Assembly: GCA_032622095.1 (NCBI GenBank)
Contig: CP136068.1
Location: forward strand, 156,017,151-156,081,150
Length of the DNA: 64,000 nucleotides
Reading direction: 5' to 3'
DNA from: Siphonodentalium dalli
Taxonomy: Eukaryota > Mollusca > Scaphopoda > Gadilida > Siphonodentaliidae
The first letter of the stretch is position 1; every line of letters begins with the position of its first letter. The position numbers were made by a program, and so were the translations under genes. The notes under the pieces are model-generated. The model was not told where the DNA came from, did no database searches, and worked only from the letters and a program-made list of their open reading frames with translations. Below are positions 1 through 11,629 of the stretch, piece by piece.

Positions 1-1590
1 ACGCACTATCATAAATGAACTAGTTATACGTAGAGTATTAAAATATTCTTTAGTTTCATGATTGTCCCATACCGGTAGTTTCAGTAAAAGATGGGAGCGT
101 GGTACATAGTTAGGTGTTATAAATTTAGAAATTTGGAACGTAAGCATAGGCCGCGAGTTTTCGAAAGGGTTAATTTTGAAATTTATAGTTATGTACATGA
201 GTAAGCAGTTGTAGAATGTAAGTGTAGGTGTAAGTCTGAAGTAAAATGCTAAATATCACTGGAATCGTCGTCAGTTATGTACCTGGTGATGGAGTGTTTA
301 AACAACAGACCACCGCTTTTCGAAACTTTTTAACACAAGAAGCTTACGGCCAGGCAGTGTCACTTAACATGTGGTTAAGCCGATCCAGCTAAATAACCGC
401 TATGTACCACGAACTCATAAAATGGGGGGGAAAAATAATGGAGTACAGATTGCAATTTAGATGATTATATTTTAGCATGAGTGAATAATTGTGTATATAT
501 TATACACGCGTTCGTTTTACAGCCCCGATGCTGTACGCGATTTTGGTGCACCTTTCGCGCGCGTTCGGAGTTTGAAAATCTACATTGCTTGATATCAGGA
601 TGCATTTTGCCCAATTTTTCAGCATGGAGGTGTGGTTTGGTAATTTAAACTGCACGGTTCAATCTCTGGTGGCCATAGTAGGTAGGGAGCGTAAGAACCG
701 AAACCTAATAATGAAACGTCCTGTATGTGAAGTTCGTTAATATACCAGAGACGCTCGCCTGATGACTCCAATTGCTGGCTATTATTTTCTGATTCCCAAC
801 ATTTTAAATACCTATTTTCGGCTTGGTCTTAGTAAACATTTTCCAAAGTATATAATTTACGCCTCCTAATGTTATCAAGCTATGCTGACAATCAAACATA
901 AAAAATATATTATTGTGTAGACTTTACTGTAGCAGTATAATGTTTGCAAACTATACTAAAAACACTTATAAAGAGCGTTCCATTTGCATGCATATGCATT
1001 TTATATACACTTATCTCTATACAATTCATATTAAATGTGGGTAATTTTTTCAGTTTAATCCCTTCATACACTGCTAATGAAATTCGGGGTCCAGCCCTTT
1101 ATATGTAACAGTCCTCAATTAATAATGTTGTTACCCCTTATTAATTGTAAGTGCATTACAATTCGTGCAATTATGTACGATATGAACATAGCTGTGTTAC
1201 ACCACTAAATGTATCATCTGGCAGTACAGCCAATGCATAAGCAATTTTACACTTTTGTTTACAATTAAGAATTTTTCCCGATAGTACAATCAGGGAAGTC
1301 TACTCTATGTGTATGTTTTTACAATAATTCGTGTATAGTAGGCTATCATTTTTGTGGATATTGCTTGGTGTGTGGCCCTCGTGATATTTCTATCCCTATG
1401 ATTTAAACTAGCTGAACGGTTTGACTGGTACGCTGCCGTTCTATACTTATTCTATATTTATTTTGACATTCAAAATTGTCCGTGTGGCGCTTCGGAATGT
1501 GTACCTTGGGTTATTACGCACCTTTGTCCATGTTACCGAAGACAGGTTTACCCCTGTACTCTACGGTGTTCCCAGCCCCCTGGATCTCTA
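1..1590. other. AT-rich intergenic sequence, no gene seen
   Basis: No long ORF, no fold-back and no tandem repeat was recognised here. The 68-codon ORF near 1421-1627 has no recognisable motif and I treat it as chance. The left edge of the duplicated block begins at about the end of this stretch, where the sequence starts to match 15020 onward. Confidence 0.5.
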
Positions 1591-1599
1591 TATTGTACA

Positions 1600-1835
1600 A
1601 CAGATGTTAGCCCACACAGCATTATAGCATCCCTTATTCACCCTCTGTGGACCTCATTCTGCAAATGTGAAGATTATCCTTTACAATTACATAAAAATAA
1701 CATAATTTATAGACGAGGTCCCCAGGCGGTAAATTTGGTGATGCTAGCCTGCCAAGCGGGGTAGCATCACTAAATTCACCCTCTGGGGACCTCATTATGA
1801 CAGATACATTATATTCAGACTTGCATGGTGTGTGT
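1600..1835. repeat. Degenerate fold-back MITE remnants (GAGGTCCCC family)
   Basis: Two fold-back arms are visible: an end fragment at about 1601-1665 and a fuller hairpin at about 1710-1796 built on GAGGTCCCCAG and CTGGGGACCTC around a GTGATGCTAGCC apex. The same two pieces occur at 15020-15200 in block B. The family is the CAAGCCTG hAT-like MITE that is better preserved at 3694-4139 and 57659-57812. Confidence 0.6.
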
Positions 1836-1861
1836 GCAGATGAGGCCGATTGATTACGGGG

Positions 1862-2040
1862 TTACAGAAAGATCAAATATTAAACAGACAATACTTTATA
1901 TGTTTACATGTAGCTCCGATCCAGAAAATATTGACAAGAGCGATCAAATATCAAACAGACAATACTTTATGTTTACATGTAGCTCCGATCCAGAAAACAT
2001 TGACAAGAGCGATCAAATATCAAACAGACAATACTTTATT
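1862..2040. repeat. 69-bp minisatellite, first array (FEM1-tail derived)
   Basis: About 2.6 units containing TAGCTCCGATCCAGAAAAC and CAAACAGACAATACTTTAT repeat here with a period near 69 bp. Read on the minus strand, each unit contains the last codons of the FEM1-like gene (ending Asp/Asn-Arg/Gln-Ser-Tyr-Met or Ile, then TAA) followed by its 3' UTR words. The period is a multiple of three, so the unit stays open in some frames and yields meaningless ORFs of up to 100 codons. Confidence 0.85.
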
Positions 2041-2277
2041 ACACGCTTGTTCCTAGAAGTACAGTATTATTGCTGTTCCATATTTACAAATCCGTATGGA
2101 ACGTACGTTCCATACGCATCTCGTTGACGTAAAATGATGTTCGCCTCAACCATGAAACTGGAACTAATTAAATAAAAGAATCATCACACATGACAAACAC
2201 GCCCTGTATGTGCCTAAATAAACCTTCTAAGCCTGTATTTTTAATGCAGGGATTCTAGGATGCGAAGCGTGTAATAA

Positions 2278-2432
2278 ACACAGAACACGATGTGTAAATG
2301 GGTTTGTCGATACGGCACTCGTGCTGTCGCGAAAGGACAGAACTCGAGACACAAGCGCTTCTCGTTCTATCCTTCCGCGACAGCACTCGTGCCGTATCGA
2401 CAAACCCATTTACACATCGTGTCGTTCTGTGT
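2278..2432. repeat. Perfect-looking fold-back element, about 155 bp
   Basis: An inverted repeat runs from ACACAGAACACGATGTG to its reverse complement near 2416-2432. The arms include TTTGTCGATACGGCACTCG and GCTGTCGCG, and a short apex lies near 2340-2360. The arms are nearly identical, so this is either a young MITE or a hairpin kept by conversion. It splits the 69-bp minisatellite into two arrays and is absent from block B. No clear TSD was found. Confidence 0.75.
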
Positions 2433-2438
2433 ATTTAT

Positions 2439-2730
2439 GTTTACATGTAGCTCCGATACAGAAAACATGGACAAGAGCGATCAAATATCAAACAGACAAT
2501 ACTTTATAAGTTTACATGTAACTCCGATCCAGAAAACATTGACAAGAGCGATCAAATATCAAACAGACAATACTTTATATGTTTACATGTAGCTCCGATC
2601 CAGAAAACATTGACAAGCGTGATCAAATATCAAACAGACAATACTTTATGTTTACATGTAGCTCCGATCCAGAAAACATTGACAAGAGCGATCAAATATC
2701 AAACAGGCAATACTTTATATATATATATAG
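2439..2730. repeat. 69-bp minisatellite, second array
   Basis: Four or more further units of the same 69-bp repeat occur, ending directly at the FEM1 tail relic. Variation is slight: GAGCG against CGTGA, a one- or two-base length difference around TTTATATG, and a short (TA)n expansion at the last unit. Block B keeps only about 1.5 units (15270-15357), so the array expanded in A or contracted in B after duplication. Confidence 0.85.
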
Positions 2731-2731
2731 T

Positions 2732-2835
2732 TTACATATATCTCTGATCCAGAAAACATTGATGAATTTTTTTCAATGAGACGACAACGTCCTGCACAAA
2801 GCCAACAAAAAGCAACTATTCATGACTGCTCAGGG
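2732..2835 (-). pseudogene. FEM1-like 3' end relic, block A
   Basis: On the minus strand this segment aligns to the last 33 or so codons of the FEM1-like genes, with the words GTCGTCTCATTG, ATTCATCAATGTTTTCTGGA and a final TAA. It lacks about 4 nt relative to the block B relic, so the frame is broken. Homology to the full genes starts abruptly after a GAGCAG word. The source was a third FEM1-like copy or a 3' fragment of one, sitting about 3.3 kb downstream of the main copy. Confidence 0.75.
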
Positions 2836-3693
2836 ACCAGCTTAGAGGGCAACTTGGAAGACATCTCCTCCCTAAAATACCAGTATTCAATTGTCTCAAC
2901 AGCATACATGTATTTAAAATAACACCTCAAAAAATGAAAGTCGCCCCCTAATATATTCGGTAATATTTAATGAGATATTGGATGGATTTTGATGAAACTT
3001 TCCACAAATGATTTGTGGTACCAAAGACATCAAATGTGCTAATTACTATGCTGTGAGGTGATATATGGCTGAGTGAGCACACATTGAATGACAGAGGGGC
3101 ACTTTCAAAAGTTGCAAAAACGCAGGTAGAGTGATCACAGACATTCAGCTGTGCCTTGGTCCCCACTTCTCGCACAGACTTGGAACATCCTTATCTGTTG
3201 GTGCCTCAATGGCCTAAATGGTGGGAAACATGATTTACTGAAAAATGGCTTCAAAGAGACTGATTCCAATAACTCTGTGTTGCCCACAACATGGAAATTC
3301 AAGGTGTCATACCAAAGGAATGTGGTTAGACTGAATGGTCTGGGCATGTAGCAGGAACATTGTGTCCCGAAGATTACACGCATGTTATCGTGGACTCACA
3401 TTGTCACTTTTAGACCACATTTACAGCCAGTAACAACTTGTGTGAACAATGGAACAATGGAGTGACTGTCCACTCTACGTCAGTCATTTTGAAAAGCACC
3501 CCTCTTCCATTCAATTCATCCTCAGCCAGCCATAACATAGGATGGCGCCTCACACAGGTTGTGTATCAGATACCACTAAATTTACTTTTGCCTATAGTTT
3601 CGTCAAAATCCATTCAATATCTCATAAAATAATACCAAATATATTAGGGGGACTTTCTTTTTTTGGGGTGTTTATATTCATACTAATCATAAT
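2836..3693. other. Duplicated non-coding sequence, no gene
   Basis: This matches 15600-17680 in block B, apart from two insertions there at 15789-16641 and 16691-17081. It contains preserved empty sites: TA at 3040-3041 for the first and TTGA near 3088 for the second. The ORFs of 60-97 codons on both strands show no family signature. Confidence 0.6.
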
Positions 3694-4139
3694 CAAGCCT
3701 GCAAATAGCGTGTCTGTCATTTGCAGAATGAGGTCCCCAGAGGGTGAATTTAGTGACGCTATCCCGCATAGCGGGCTAGCATCACCAAATTCACCCTCTG
3801 GAGACCTCATTCTGCTTAGGCCTCATCTTCTGTGAAGTATCTATTGTATCAAATTAACATTGGTTTTAGTTACTTTTTCCCCTTCTGGGAAGATTCTATA
3901 TCCCCTAATTTGCAGAAGATAAAATACATAATCGAGGTGCCCAATAGGTGAACATCACCAACTTCAACTGGGAACTTCATTCTGATCCTATGTCTACCAT
4001 AGCAGTTGATGGCCTAAGCAGAATGAGGTCCCCAGAGGGTGAATTTAGTGATTCTAGCCTGCTGTGTGGGGTAGCATAACTAAATTCACCCTCTGGGGAC
4101 CTCATTCTGCAAATGACAGACACACTATTTGCAGGCTTG
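3694..4139. mobile_element. hAT-like MITE, CAAGCCTG family (8-bp TSD)
   Basis: The 446-bp element starts CAAGCCTGCAAATAG and ends with its reverse complement. The flanks are ATCATAAT and ATTATAAT (7 of 8 identical), and block B keeps the unoccupied site ATCATAAT at 19633-19640. Two GAGGTCCCCAGAGGGTGAAT hairpins (about 3727-3811 and 4021-4112) enclose a 200-bp spacer. The 8-bp TSD suits hAT, but the superfamily is inferred because there is no coding sequence. Relatives lie at 38170-39114, 42417-43298 and 57659-57812. Confidence 0.8.
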
Positions 4140-4264
4140 ATTATAATGGTTTTATAATTGGGCTCATGTGTTGCATAATACTTATTCGATCATAGAAGGG
4201 TGATGTAAATTTAACTTCAGCCATTGTTACTTCTCCCCGATAACAGTCCACTTCTCCCTAATAA

Positions 4265-6002
4265 GGCCAAACTTTTTTATTTTTCTGCTTTACGGATTTT
4301 TTAAACCTTGTTTTAGTAGGGTCGGTCGGAAAAAAAATAAAAATAAAAATGCTTGAACCATTTTTTTTTCCGGACATTCGCCAAGGTGGTAATTGTCTTT
4401 ATTATATGCTTCCCCATTAAATAGTGGGAAATTGCCGTGGCGTAGAGCGTTATATCCATCGCCTGGACCAACTCGATGGATAACACTGACCGACTCGATG
4501 GATAACACAATAGTATTACTTTTTCGGAGATCACTTCCGGTTTATAGCGGCGAATCACATTAAGTTTCAAAGCGTATTAATAACAGCCGGACTATTGTTT
4601 TAATTATTGATTTTCACGGTTCATAAACTGTTATTTAATTGTTATAATGTTAACTCATTTGTTTTAATATATTCTTATCACTAAATTATGTATTCATTAA
4701 TTTTCTCGCATCATTTCAGAATAAAACAATGGGGACTATTTCGATATTTGTCATTCAGTGGTGAGCAAATCAATTGATGGAATGTAAACAAAATGCAAAT
4801 GTCGAAGCTTTCTAACAATTTGAAGTGAACTGTAGGACAAAATTAGCAGTTTTGGTGCGATTTATAGCGCATATAATAAAAAGAAAACCTACGGGTTTTG
4901 GTTGAATACCCGGATTATCTCATTCGTGGGTGCAAGGAAGTACAGAATTTGTGGAAATTCTGTACTTCCTTGCACCCACTCATGAGATAATTCGGGTATT
5001 CAACCAAAACTCGTAGGTATTCTCTATTTTTATAATTCTCTGTCAGTCATTTATATGGTTGAGATAAAAGTGCTGAACCCCAAAATTGGGGTTCAGACCC
5101 TCAAAAATGGATTTTATTTTGGTTTTTGGCAATTATCTTAAAAACCATTGACTTTTGGATATGAAAATGTATTACTGACCCCCCATAATGTGGCCATTCC
5201 GCACATTTTGAGTGGCCACACGACCCCCTATGTCCAACGGTTCTGGAGATATAGTCACGACGGGTGGTAGTACTTCGCGCAAAAAGGGGCGTGGCCATTT
5301 GACCCATTTCACCGTCAATGGGAAATGTGTTACCAACCAAATATTGTTCGTGTACCTTCAATTAGTGGATTTATGAAGAGTTTTGCTCTGGACATACAAG
5401 TGCATACAAAACCACCATGAGCTACTAGAGTAATACACGTATCTTGGTGACAGAAGGATAAACTCAAGCTGACTTCTCAGTTTTCATCTTGGATGTAGTT
5501 AAAAGTAATTAAAGCCAGAGATATCTATAGTTGTGTTCTATGCATCTTTAATCACCAGTGAAATGTGGTTTAGATAATTTGTTGCTGATAAGCAGAAACA
5601 TGCAGCTACTGTTGGCTGTGAACAGACCTGTTTACTTTTAAAATTGGAAATCAACGCTGTTAAACAAAAGAGAGTCAACATTGTGTCAACATTTTGTCAC
5701 TGTTTGACTCGCAGGCGATATATTCCTAATTAATTTGTAACACTATAGCGTGCATGGCTTAACGCTTGGTACAGCCGTCGGCTAATTTGGGGTTAATCTT
5801 TTGAAATCGGGAGATTTGGTTTCCCGATCGGGAGCACATGAGAAATGACACAAAATCGGGAGACTCCCGGCGAAATCGGGAAAGTAAACAGGTCTGGCTG
5901 TGAAAATAAAAATAAAAATTATATTTGATTTTTATTTCTTTGTCCGGCCACATAAAACAGGGTCAGCGGATCCGTAAAGCAGTAAAATAAAAAAGTTTGG
6001 CC
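4265..6002. mobile_element. Harbinger-like non-autonomous element, TSD TAA
   Basis: This 1738-bp insertion is bounded by GGCCAAACTTTTTTATTTT and its reverse complement; the inverted similarity continues for about 80 bp through CTGCTTTACGGAT. TAA flanks both ends (4262-4264, 6003-6005), and block B carries the empty site with a single TAA at 19756-19758. The 3-bp TWA target and GGCC start suit PIF/Harbinger. No transposase or Myb-like ORF was recognised; minus-strand ORFs at 4290-4570 and 5101-5361 are featureless. An inner fold-back at about 4883-5022 resembles 13405-13585. Confidence 0.85.
4883..5022. repeat. Nested fold-back inside the Harbinger-like element
   Basis: Arms containing CCTACGGGTTTTGGTTGAAT and TGGGTGCAAGGAAGTACAGA pair with nearby reverse complements around a short apex near 4950. 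A diverged relative with the same outer words (CATATAATAAAAAGAA, TTCTCTAT) lies at 13405-13585, so this was an independent MITE before it was carried here or inserted here. Confidence 0.65.
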
Positions 6003-6094
6003 TAACTAAACAGGGAGATGTAACTTCTCCCAATTTGAAACCTCCAGGCTGGTCCCTGGGCAGCAGAGAGACCAAATATCAATACTTTATAAGT

Positions 6095-8132
6095 TTAAAT
6101 GTAGCTCCGATCCAGATAACATTGATGCATTTTGATGAATGAGACGACACTGTCTGGCACCAAGCCGACAAACGGCACCCGACTATCTGCGACTGCTCGA
6201 GCAGATAAACATTGCAAACTGAGTAACCCCAAATCTTCATCTATTTCATCTGGAAGCAAATCCACAAAAGTCTTGCCGTCTTTGTTTCTGACGTCACGAT
6301 GAGGTTGTGTATCAAGAAGAGTGTCTATAACCAGTTTGTATTCCCCAAAAGGACTAACATAGTCGCCAATATTAGTATAATACTTATCATAAGCAGCATC
6401 ATATGTTTCATATCCTTGGGAAGCAGCAGTCATGAGGCACGAATTACCATTGTAATCTCTATAATTAACATCAAATCCACATTCAAGAAGGAATGATGTT
6501 AGGCGGTTATTAGGAATGTATAACTCATCTAAGCTATCCAGGATATGCTTATGATGATGCATATAGTTGTTGTCGATGTTTTTATCCAAAGCAAAATGTA
6601 GAATACTCCGTCCATCGTTATCGACTGGATTCATTCTAGCAAGCTCACTGTAAAACACTTTTAATTCCTCAGTTTCTTTACTCGATAAAGAGAACATCTC
6701 GATCTCATCAACTTCAAACGCATAGTCAATATGCAGAAAAACATTAATGAACAGGATGGCAATGGATAATATCTGATGGCGCTGCGACTTAAGGTGTTGA
6801 AAAAGATTGTTACCAGGCATTGTTGCATTTACTAAAGTTCTCAGAAAACTCATCAGATACTGAAACGAGCGGTGTCGGTCATCAAAAAAGAATTGACGCA
6901 AGAGCCGGGTAGTCTTCTCTTCTAAAAATTCCACAGTTTTGTTTGCCAGATGTGGATAATTGTAAGACAGAGAGAGAGCATGATCAAGCAATTTATCTGA
7001 TTGTTGTTCCTCAGTTCTGTTATGGACTTGTGGATATCCGAGGGTGTTCGCCACAAAGCTAAGATACAATGGATTATCCTCACCGAGAACTCGTTCATAA
7101 ATGAGACGAGACTGTGCAAACACAAGGTTCTGTTTGGATAGAACTTCCCCCAATTCTTCCATGGTTTGTGGTTCTCGCTCATAAGAGAACACTTCGTATT
7201 TTTTATCAGGCAGTATTTTGTGTGTTGGCTGATCCGGATTTCGAAATCTTATTTTCATTGCTCGTTCCCACAACTTTGCAGTGAATGGCACTTTTGGCTT
7301 TCGCGCCAAGCTCTCAATCTGCGATTGTGCACCCAGAAGTTCTAACGCATCAGCAATGTCTCCATCAGTTTGTTTTGTATGCAGTATGAGATACTCAACC
7401 ATGATTTCATTGCCAATAAAGGCAGCATACTTGAGAACATTATTCTGAAATCCTTTTCGGTGGTACTCGGTTCCATGAGACAATAGAATTTGAACACATT
7501 CTATTGTTTGTTCTTGGATTAGTGGCATTATAGAAAAATTGTCTATGGCGTAATGAAGTGCCGTAAAGCCTGTAGCATCCCGAACATTCACATCAGCACC
7601 ATTTTCTAATAAAAACTGGATTCTTTTTTTATTTTTTGAAGCTAACATTAGACAGCTCTTTTTCTCACCGCCCCCAAAACATCGGCTGAAACAGTGGCTC
7701 ATAGCATTAACATCAGCACCTCCGTCTGTGAGAACTTTCATAATAATCAGCGCAGTATCCAAATGTACAGGCCTACGATATACCCTAGACGCGTCACACA
7801 ATGACATGAGAGGAGATATGAGTTCACCACAGTAGTCTAATTGCATTGACATCTACACCTCTGTCCATGATAATTTTCATAATAGACAGGCGTGTTTGCA
7901 AAGACAGGTCTGGTGTTGATATTGGGTCACATGCTATTATGAAAGGAGACTTCAAATGAGGCATATTCATTTTACCACATTGATGTCTTTCTGCATTAAC
8001 ATCTGCACCAGCATCTATCAAGAATTTCACTTCATTCACATTGCCTTCTTTAATTGCCTGTAAAAGAAGGCGTTTTTTTTCTCTTGGATCTACAAATTTT
8101 CTGATAAAGCTGTCATTATGGTCTGCATCCAT
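6095..8132 (-). pseudogene. FEM1-like ankyrin protein, copy A, split by a 2-nt deletion
   Basis: The gene reads on the minus strand as two overlapping ORFs: 7824-8132 (102 codons, start MDADHND) and 6095-7852 (585 codons). The first ends DVNAIRLLW then stop, whereas copy B continues DVNAITDSRGE. Two nucleotides are missing near 7832-7842. Everything after the shift aligns with copy B: ankyrin repeats, the ALELLGAQ and KLWERAMK helices, IYERVLGEDN, the C-terminal ankyrins and the LSLQCLSARAV box. Other length differences from copy B are whole codons, such as a three-residue gain near residue 8 and changes around SHCFSRCF and NFSIMPLI. The lesion is therefore recent, polymorphic or an assembly error. 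If real, the full receptor is lost, although the 585-codon part keeps an internal Met start. Confidence 0.85.
7830..7845 (-). other. Frameshift site in FEM1-like copy A
   Basis: On the coding strand copy A reads GTCAATGCAATTAGACTACT where copy B reads GTCAATGCAATTACAGATTC. Copy A has 16 nt between the shared AATTA and GGTGAAY words and copy B has 18. This is the only non-triplet difference I found along the gene. Confidence 0.8.
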
Positions 8133-8610
8133 GTTTTGAGTTGGAACTGCTCCAGTAATCTATAGCAACTCACTTGTATGACACCAACATCCAATCACAG
8201 GTACTTCCACACAGATCACAGGTGCTTTGTATGAATGTAACCGCTCTTCGTTAGTTTAGTGATACTGGAAAATAATAAAAAAAATGTAAGGCCAATTTTA
8301 TGATCTAAATCAATGCATGGTACAAAATTTGAAGCGTGAATATTGGTTGTAATTGAGGGGATCCGACATCAAGCATAAAGCTTCTGGGGGTCGTTTTCTA
8401 TTTTTAGTCCCCTCCTCAAATTTGTTTATATTTGGATATCCTTAATGTAAACTTTTTTATCATGTCTAAGCCTTCAAATTACATTTCAAATAGTGTTGAA
8501 ATGATTAGTCGACTAATCAATGTCAACAGCTCCCAATGGCGACTCTGTATTTTGCTGTTGACTAGTCAGAACATTGTGCATACTTCCCAGAGTTAAGAGA
8601 CTATAATGTA
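8133..8610. promoter_or_regulatory. Conserved 5' flank of FEM1-like copy A
   Basis: The first 170 bp upstream of the start codon is almost identical to 21855-22020 above copy B, including CAACTCAAAACATGG around the start (A at -3, G at +4, a good animal start context). No clear TATA box or initiator was recognised. A GTGAGT word lies about 45 nt upstream of the start on the coding strand, so a 5' UTR intron is possible but unproven. Confidence 0.35.
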
Positions 8611-8764
8611 CAGTAATGCCCAAAGTAAGTGACCACTTAACCACAGAATTATGGGTAATTTTTCAGGATTTAGATGGAAATATGGCATGTTGCCAAGACT
8701 AAATCCTGAAAAGTTACCCATAATTCTGCTGTGGTTATGGAGTTGTTTACTTAGGGCATTACTG
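8611..8764. mobile_element. CAGTAATG fold-back MITE (TA target), block A
   Basis: The 154-bp element starts CAGTAATGCCC, ends GGGCATTACTG and is flanked by TA. Block B has the empty site AATGTAGGTAC with one TA at 22398-22399, proving TA duplication. The arms share the family words AGAATTATGGGTAA and GGATTTAG. TA plus a CAGT start suits the Tc1/mariner/pogo superfamily (inference). This is the shortest full-ended copy, with most of the hairpin apex missing. Confidence 0.88.
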
Positions 8765-9223
8765 TAGGTACATGGCAGTGCCGTATGTTTATCTAACACT
8801 TGCCGTAGATGTGACAGTGTTAAAAATGCAACATAGTCAGTGTGCTCAAAATGTAGCACATAAGTCGTGCACCGATCGTGAGATAACTGGGTCATGAGGT
8901 GTTCCAAGTTCTACGACGGTTAAATTGACATTCAGGACTCAGTTTTCATCTTTTTTTATCAATCATGTGGTTGAAAAACACTGGTTTATCGAAATCACGT
9001 GATTAAATACTTCTGGTTTAGTAGCATGCGAAAAAAAATCTGTTGTTTTACAATATTGTGTATACCTGTTGTGTTGATCTCTTGCTTTCAACATCTGTGA
9101 ACATAATCATTACATGAATTCTTTTGTCAATTGAATCAATTATAAAGATTTTTATCACATGATTCGATGAATAAACAGACGTTTTTCCACTGAATTATTG
9201 TCCTTTGAACAGTGCTATTAAAG

Positions 9224-10071
9224 CAGGGTTTCCGCTAGTGGGTAGGGGAATGGGGCCGGTAGCCATCAAGGGGAAAAATCCAGGTAAAAGTAGCCTGTTT
9301 TAGCACTGGTTGAACTACTTTCGTTATATTTGGCCAATAGATTCGATTCGTGTGAGAGTAGAAATGGCAGATTGTTTTGTTCCATTTCTGCCATGCTATC
9401 AAAAACCTTATACATGTACCTGTAACTTTAAAACTAGTAAATTTATTAGATATAAATTAATTTACGAAGTAAGAACACCAGTAATTTGGATCCCGAGTTA
9501 AACATGCTCGTTAACGTTAAAAGATTCTCTGTGGAAGACCCAGCATATATTACGGATGCATAAGATATCGGAATATATTTTAGCAGCTGCAGTGTAAATA
9601 TAGAAGGCGGATTACATATCTGGCCGATGAGTATTCTTTGTGGGCAGTGGTAAGATGCCTTGATGCCAGGTGCGGTTACTCCCACATTTCTCTCTCGCTC
9701 TATTACAAAGTGAACAGTATATTTTGCGGTATAAAACATGACAGGTACGATTAAAATACTGCTCTTTTGCATAACATAACCGGGTACTAACCGTAACTAA
9801 CCAGCCTCAAAGGCATAGCTTCTAACGATGTCAGTTCCAATCACTTCTTGTTTCAATTTTCTGTATAACAACGCATTTAGAGTGTGCACACTCACAAGAT
9901 ATAAAATAAATTCACCTTTTAAAATTCCTTAGTACTATTCCAACAAAATTCAGAAGTTTTAAACATCTCTATACCTTTATAGACATGTCCTGGGGTATGG
10001 CAGGAGGGGAAAACTTGGCGAGGGGAACTGGGCCGTCAAGGGGACCTGCTGTCGGTATATAGGAAACCCTG
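9224..10071. mobile_element. hAT-like element with CAGGGTTTCC ends
   Basis: The 848-bp element begins CAGGGTTTCC and ends GGAAACCCTG, with ATTAAAG repeated on both sides (7 bp readable). CAGGG ends are typical of hAT transposons, whose targets are 8 bp. No transposase is visible; the ORFs at 9310-9501 and 9446-9772 are unrecognised. It inserted at the edge of the neighbouring TTAA element and is absent from block B. Confidence 0.75.
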
Positions 10072-10076
10072 ATTAA

Positions 10077-10440
10077 AGACATATTATGTACTTGTTCGGG
10101 TGCGTGAAATTGATACGTTAGTATGCAGGCGGTTATGCCAACTAAAGTAGTATATCATTCTACTAACATCACCGAACATTTTAAGCAAATCGGCCGTACC
10201 ACTCCGTAGATAACATCATCAGAACTACGCTCAATTGTAAATATTTACTACTCGATTCGGGACGCATCTATCGGCGATAAGCTAACAAAAACGTTTTTGC
10301 CATCGAGAGTCACTGAATTTATAATATATAAGAATGATGCTTAGGATGTGTGCTGTGAATTTTTATTTGTAAAAAATACTACTTTGAACAAGATTATTCT
10401 CCCTTTGTTTGATCACCATACCGGAGTGTTTCACATCACT
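10077..10440. mobile_element. TTAA-flanked element, AGTGATGTGAAAC family
   Basis: This 364-bp sequence lies between TTAA words (10073-10076 and 10441-10444). A second copy of almost the same length occurs inverted at 47087-47453, sharing ACTCGATTCGGGACGC, ATCGGCGATAA and GCCATCGAGAGTCACTG. That copy interrupts a repeat whose unoccupied version keeps a single TTAA. The terminal inverted repeats are short and poor, so piggyBac-type origin is only suggested by the target. Confidence 0.7.
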
Positions 10441-11219
10441 TTAATGGACTAAAATTGCGACTAGGAGATAAGGGTATAGCTATAAAATTCTCGGCCACAG
10501 GTCAACTCTGATTTTTGGGGGTTCGACTGGTCGACTCTAGAATCTCAGTTGTTTCAATACTAATATCAATGACCCATTATTCAGTCTACATTCATCAAAT
10601 TGGACAATCTAAATAACCTTGTATTATATAAGATAGGATACTATTGAAGAATAAAATATAAAAAATGAAACTTTACCTTCCACCCCATTTTTTCAAAAAA
10701 GTTGTATGTCAATCTAGCAATTTATTTTCATTGGCCATAAAAATCAAAAGGAAGTGGTGAAAATGGAGAAAATTCAACAATGAAGGTTTCAAGGACGACA
10801 CTGTAGCTCAACTTAGAAAGGGATTAATTTGACACATGCTACCTATTGCAGTTAATGGGAATTAAAAATGAGGAAAGTCAATAAGTTGTATCATGATTGC
10901 ATTGATGTCAATGTTTCAGGTTTCTTATAATTTATTTAGTAAAATGATAATTTCTCATGAGAATCTATGTAATGTTAGAATATAATTCTCGAAATGTTTT
11001 TAATATGCAAATTAGCGAGATGTCATGAGAAAATTCTGACGAGATTACCTGAAAAACTTGTGAGAAAAAATCTTGTACAAGATAATTATCATGAGAGAAA
11101 TTTCTCAGGAAAAAATAACTTGCGAGAAAAGAATCTCACAATAATTTTGAGATATTTGTTTTTATTTTTAAATAAATATGCAGTAACTAGTGAGACAACT
11201 ACATGTACAGACTACAGTA

Positions 11220-11311
11220 CAGTAATGACCTTAATAATCGACTCCTTAATCACAGCAGAATTATGGGGAATTTTTCAGGATTTAGTCGCAAATATGGCTT
11301 GTTGCTCTCAG
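11220..11311. mobile_element. Half of a CAGTAATG MITE
   Basis: The left arm only is present: CAGTAATGACC, then CGACTCCTTAATCACAGCAG and AGGATTTAGTCGCAAATATGG, breaking off at GTTGCTCTCAGTAG. Block B holds a full copy at 24430-24647 in the corresponding place, so the arm was deleted in block A. Confidence 0.75.
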
Positions 11312-11629
11312 TAGTAGGGCAATGGCGCAGCCACTATATGAAACAAGAGCACGCAGTCGGGCGTGGGCATAATACACCCTTTCTGGAGTAGAGTGGGGCA
11401 AGGTTTAGTTCATTTGTTTGAAACTTGATTCAGTTCAATCGATTCAATCTAAAGTTATCATCTTGAAACCCCATATCAGGTAAAATCAAAGTCGAAAAAA
11501 GGGCATAACTCAGTCAATATCATGCAGAGAAAACCCATATTCGAACTTGGTCTGGATTTTGGGTGGTAAACTAACATACCAAATTTAGTTCAGTTCACTC
11601 AATTCAATCTAAAGTTATCATCTGGAAAC

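Larger units (their letters stand above)
1590..11350. repeat. Segmental duplication, block A
   Basis: From about 1590 the sequence matches 15020-24840 in the same orientation and order: a fold-back remnant, 69-bp repeat units, a FEM1 tail relic, about 0.7 kb of unique sequence, the FEM1-like gene and its upstream region. The match ends near the words GCAATGGCGCAGCCACTATA at 11330, matched around 24815. Block A differs by insertions at 3694-4139, 4265-6002, 8611-8764, 9224-10071 and 10077-10440. Block edges were placed by eye and are accurate to perhaps 50 bp. Confidence 0.85.

Noticed and set aside
1825-2592. 100-codon ORFs in the 69-bp repeat
   Set aside because: They are open only because the unit length is a multiple of three; the true relationship is to the FEM1 gene tail on the other strand.
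6095-8132. Bacterial or viral ankyrin effector acquired by transfer
   Set aside because: Domain order (ankyrins, TPR-like helices, C-terminal ankyrins, Elongin box) is that of animal FEM1 proteins; ankyrins alone would not decide.
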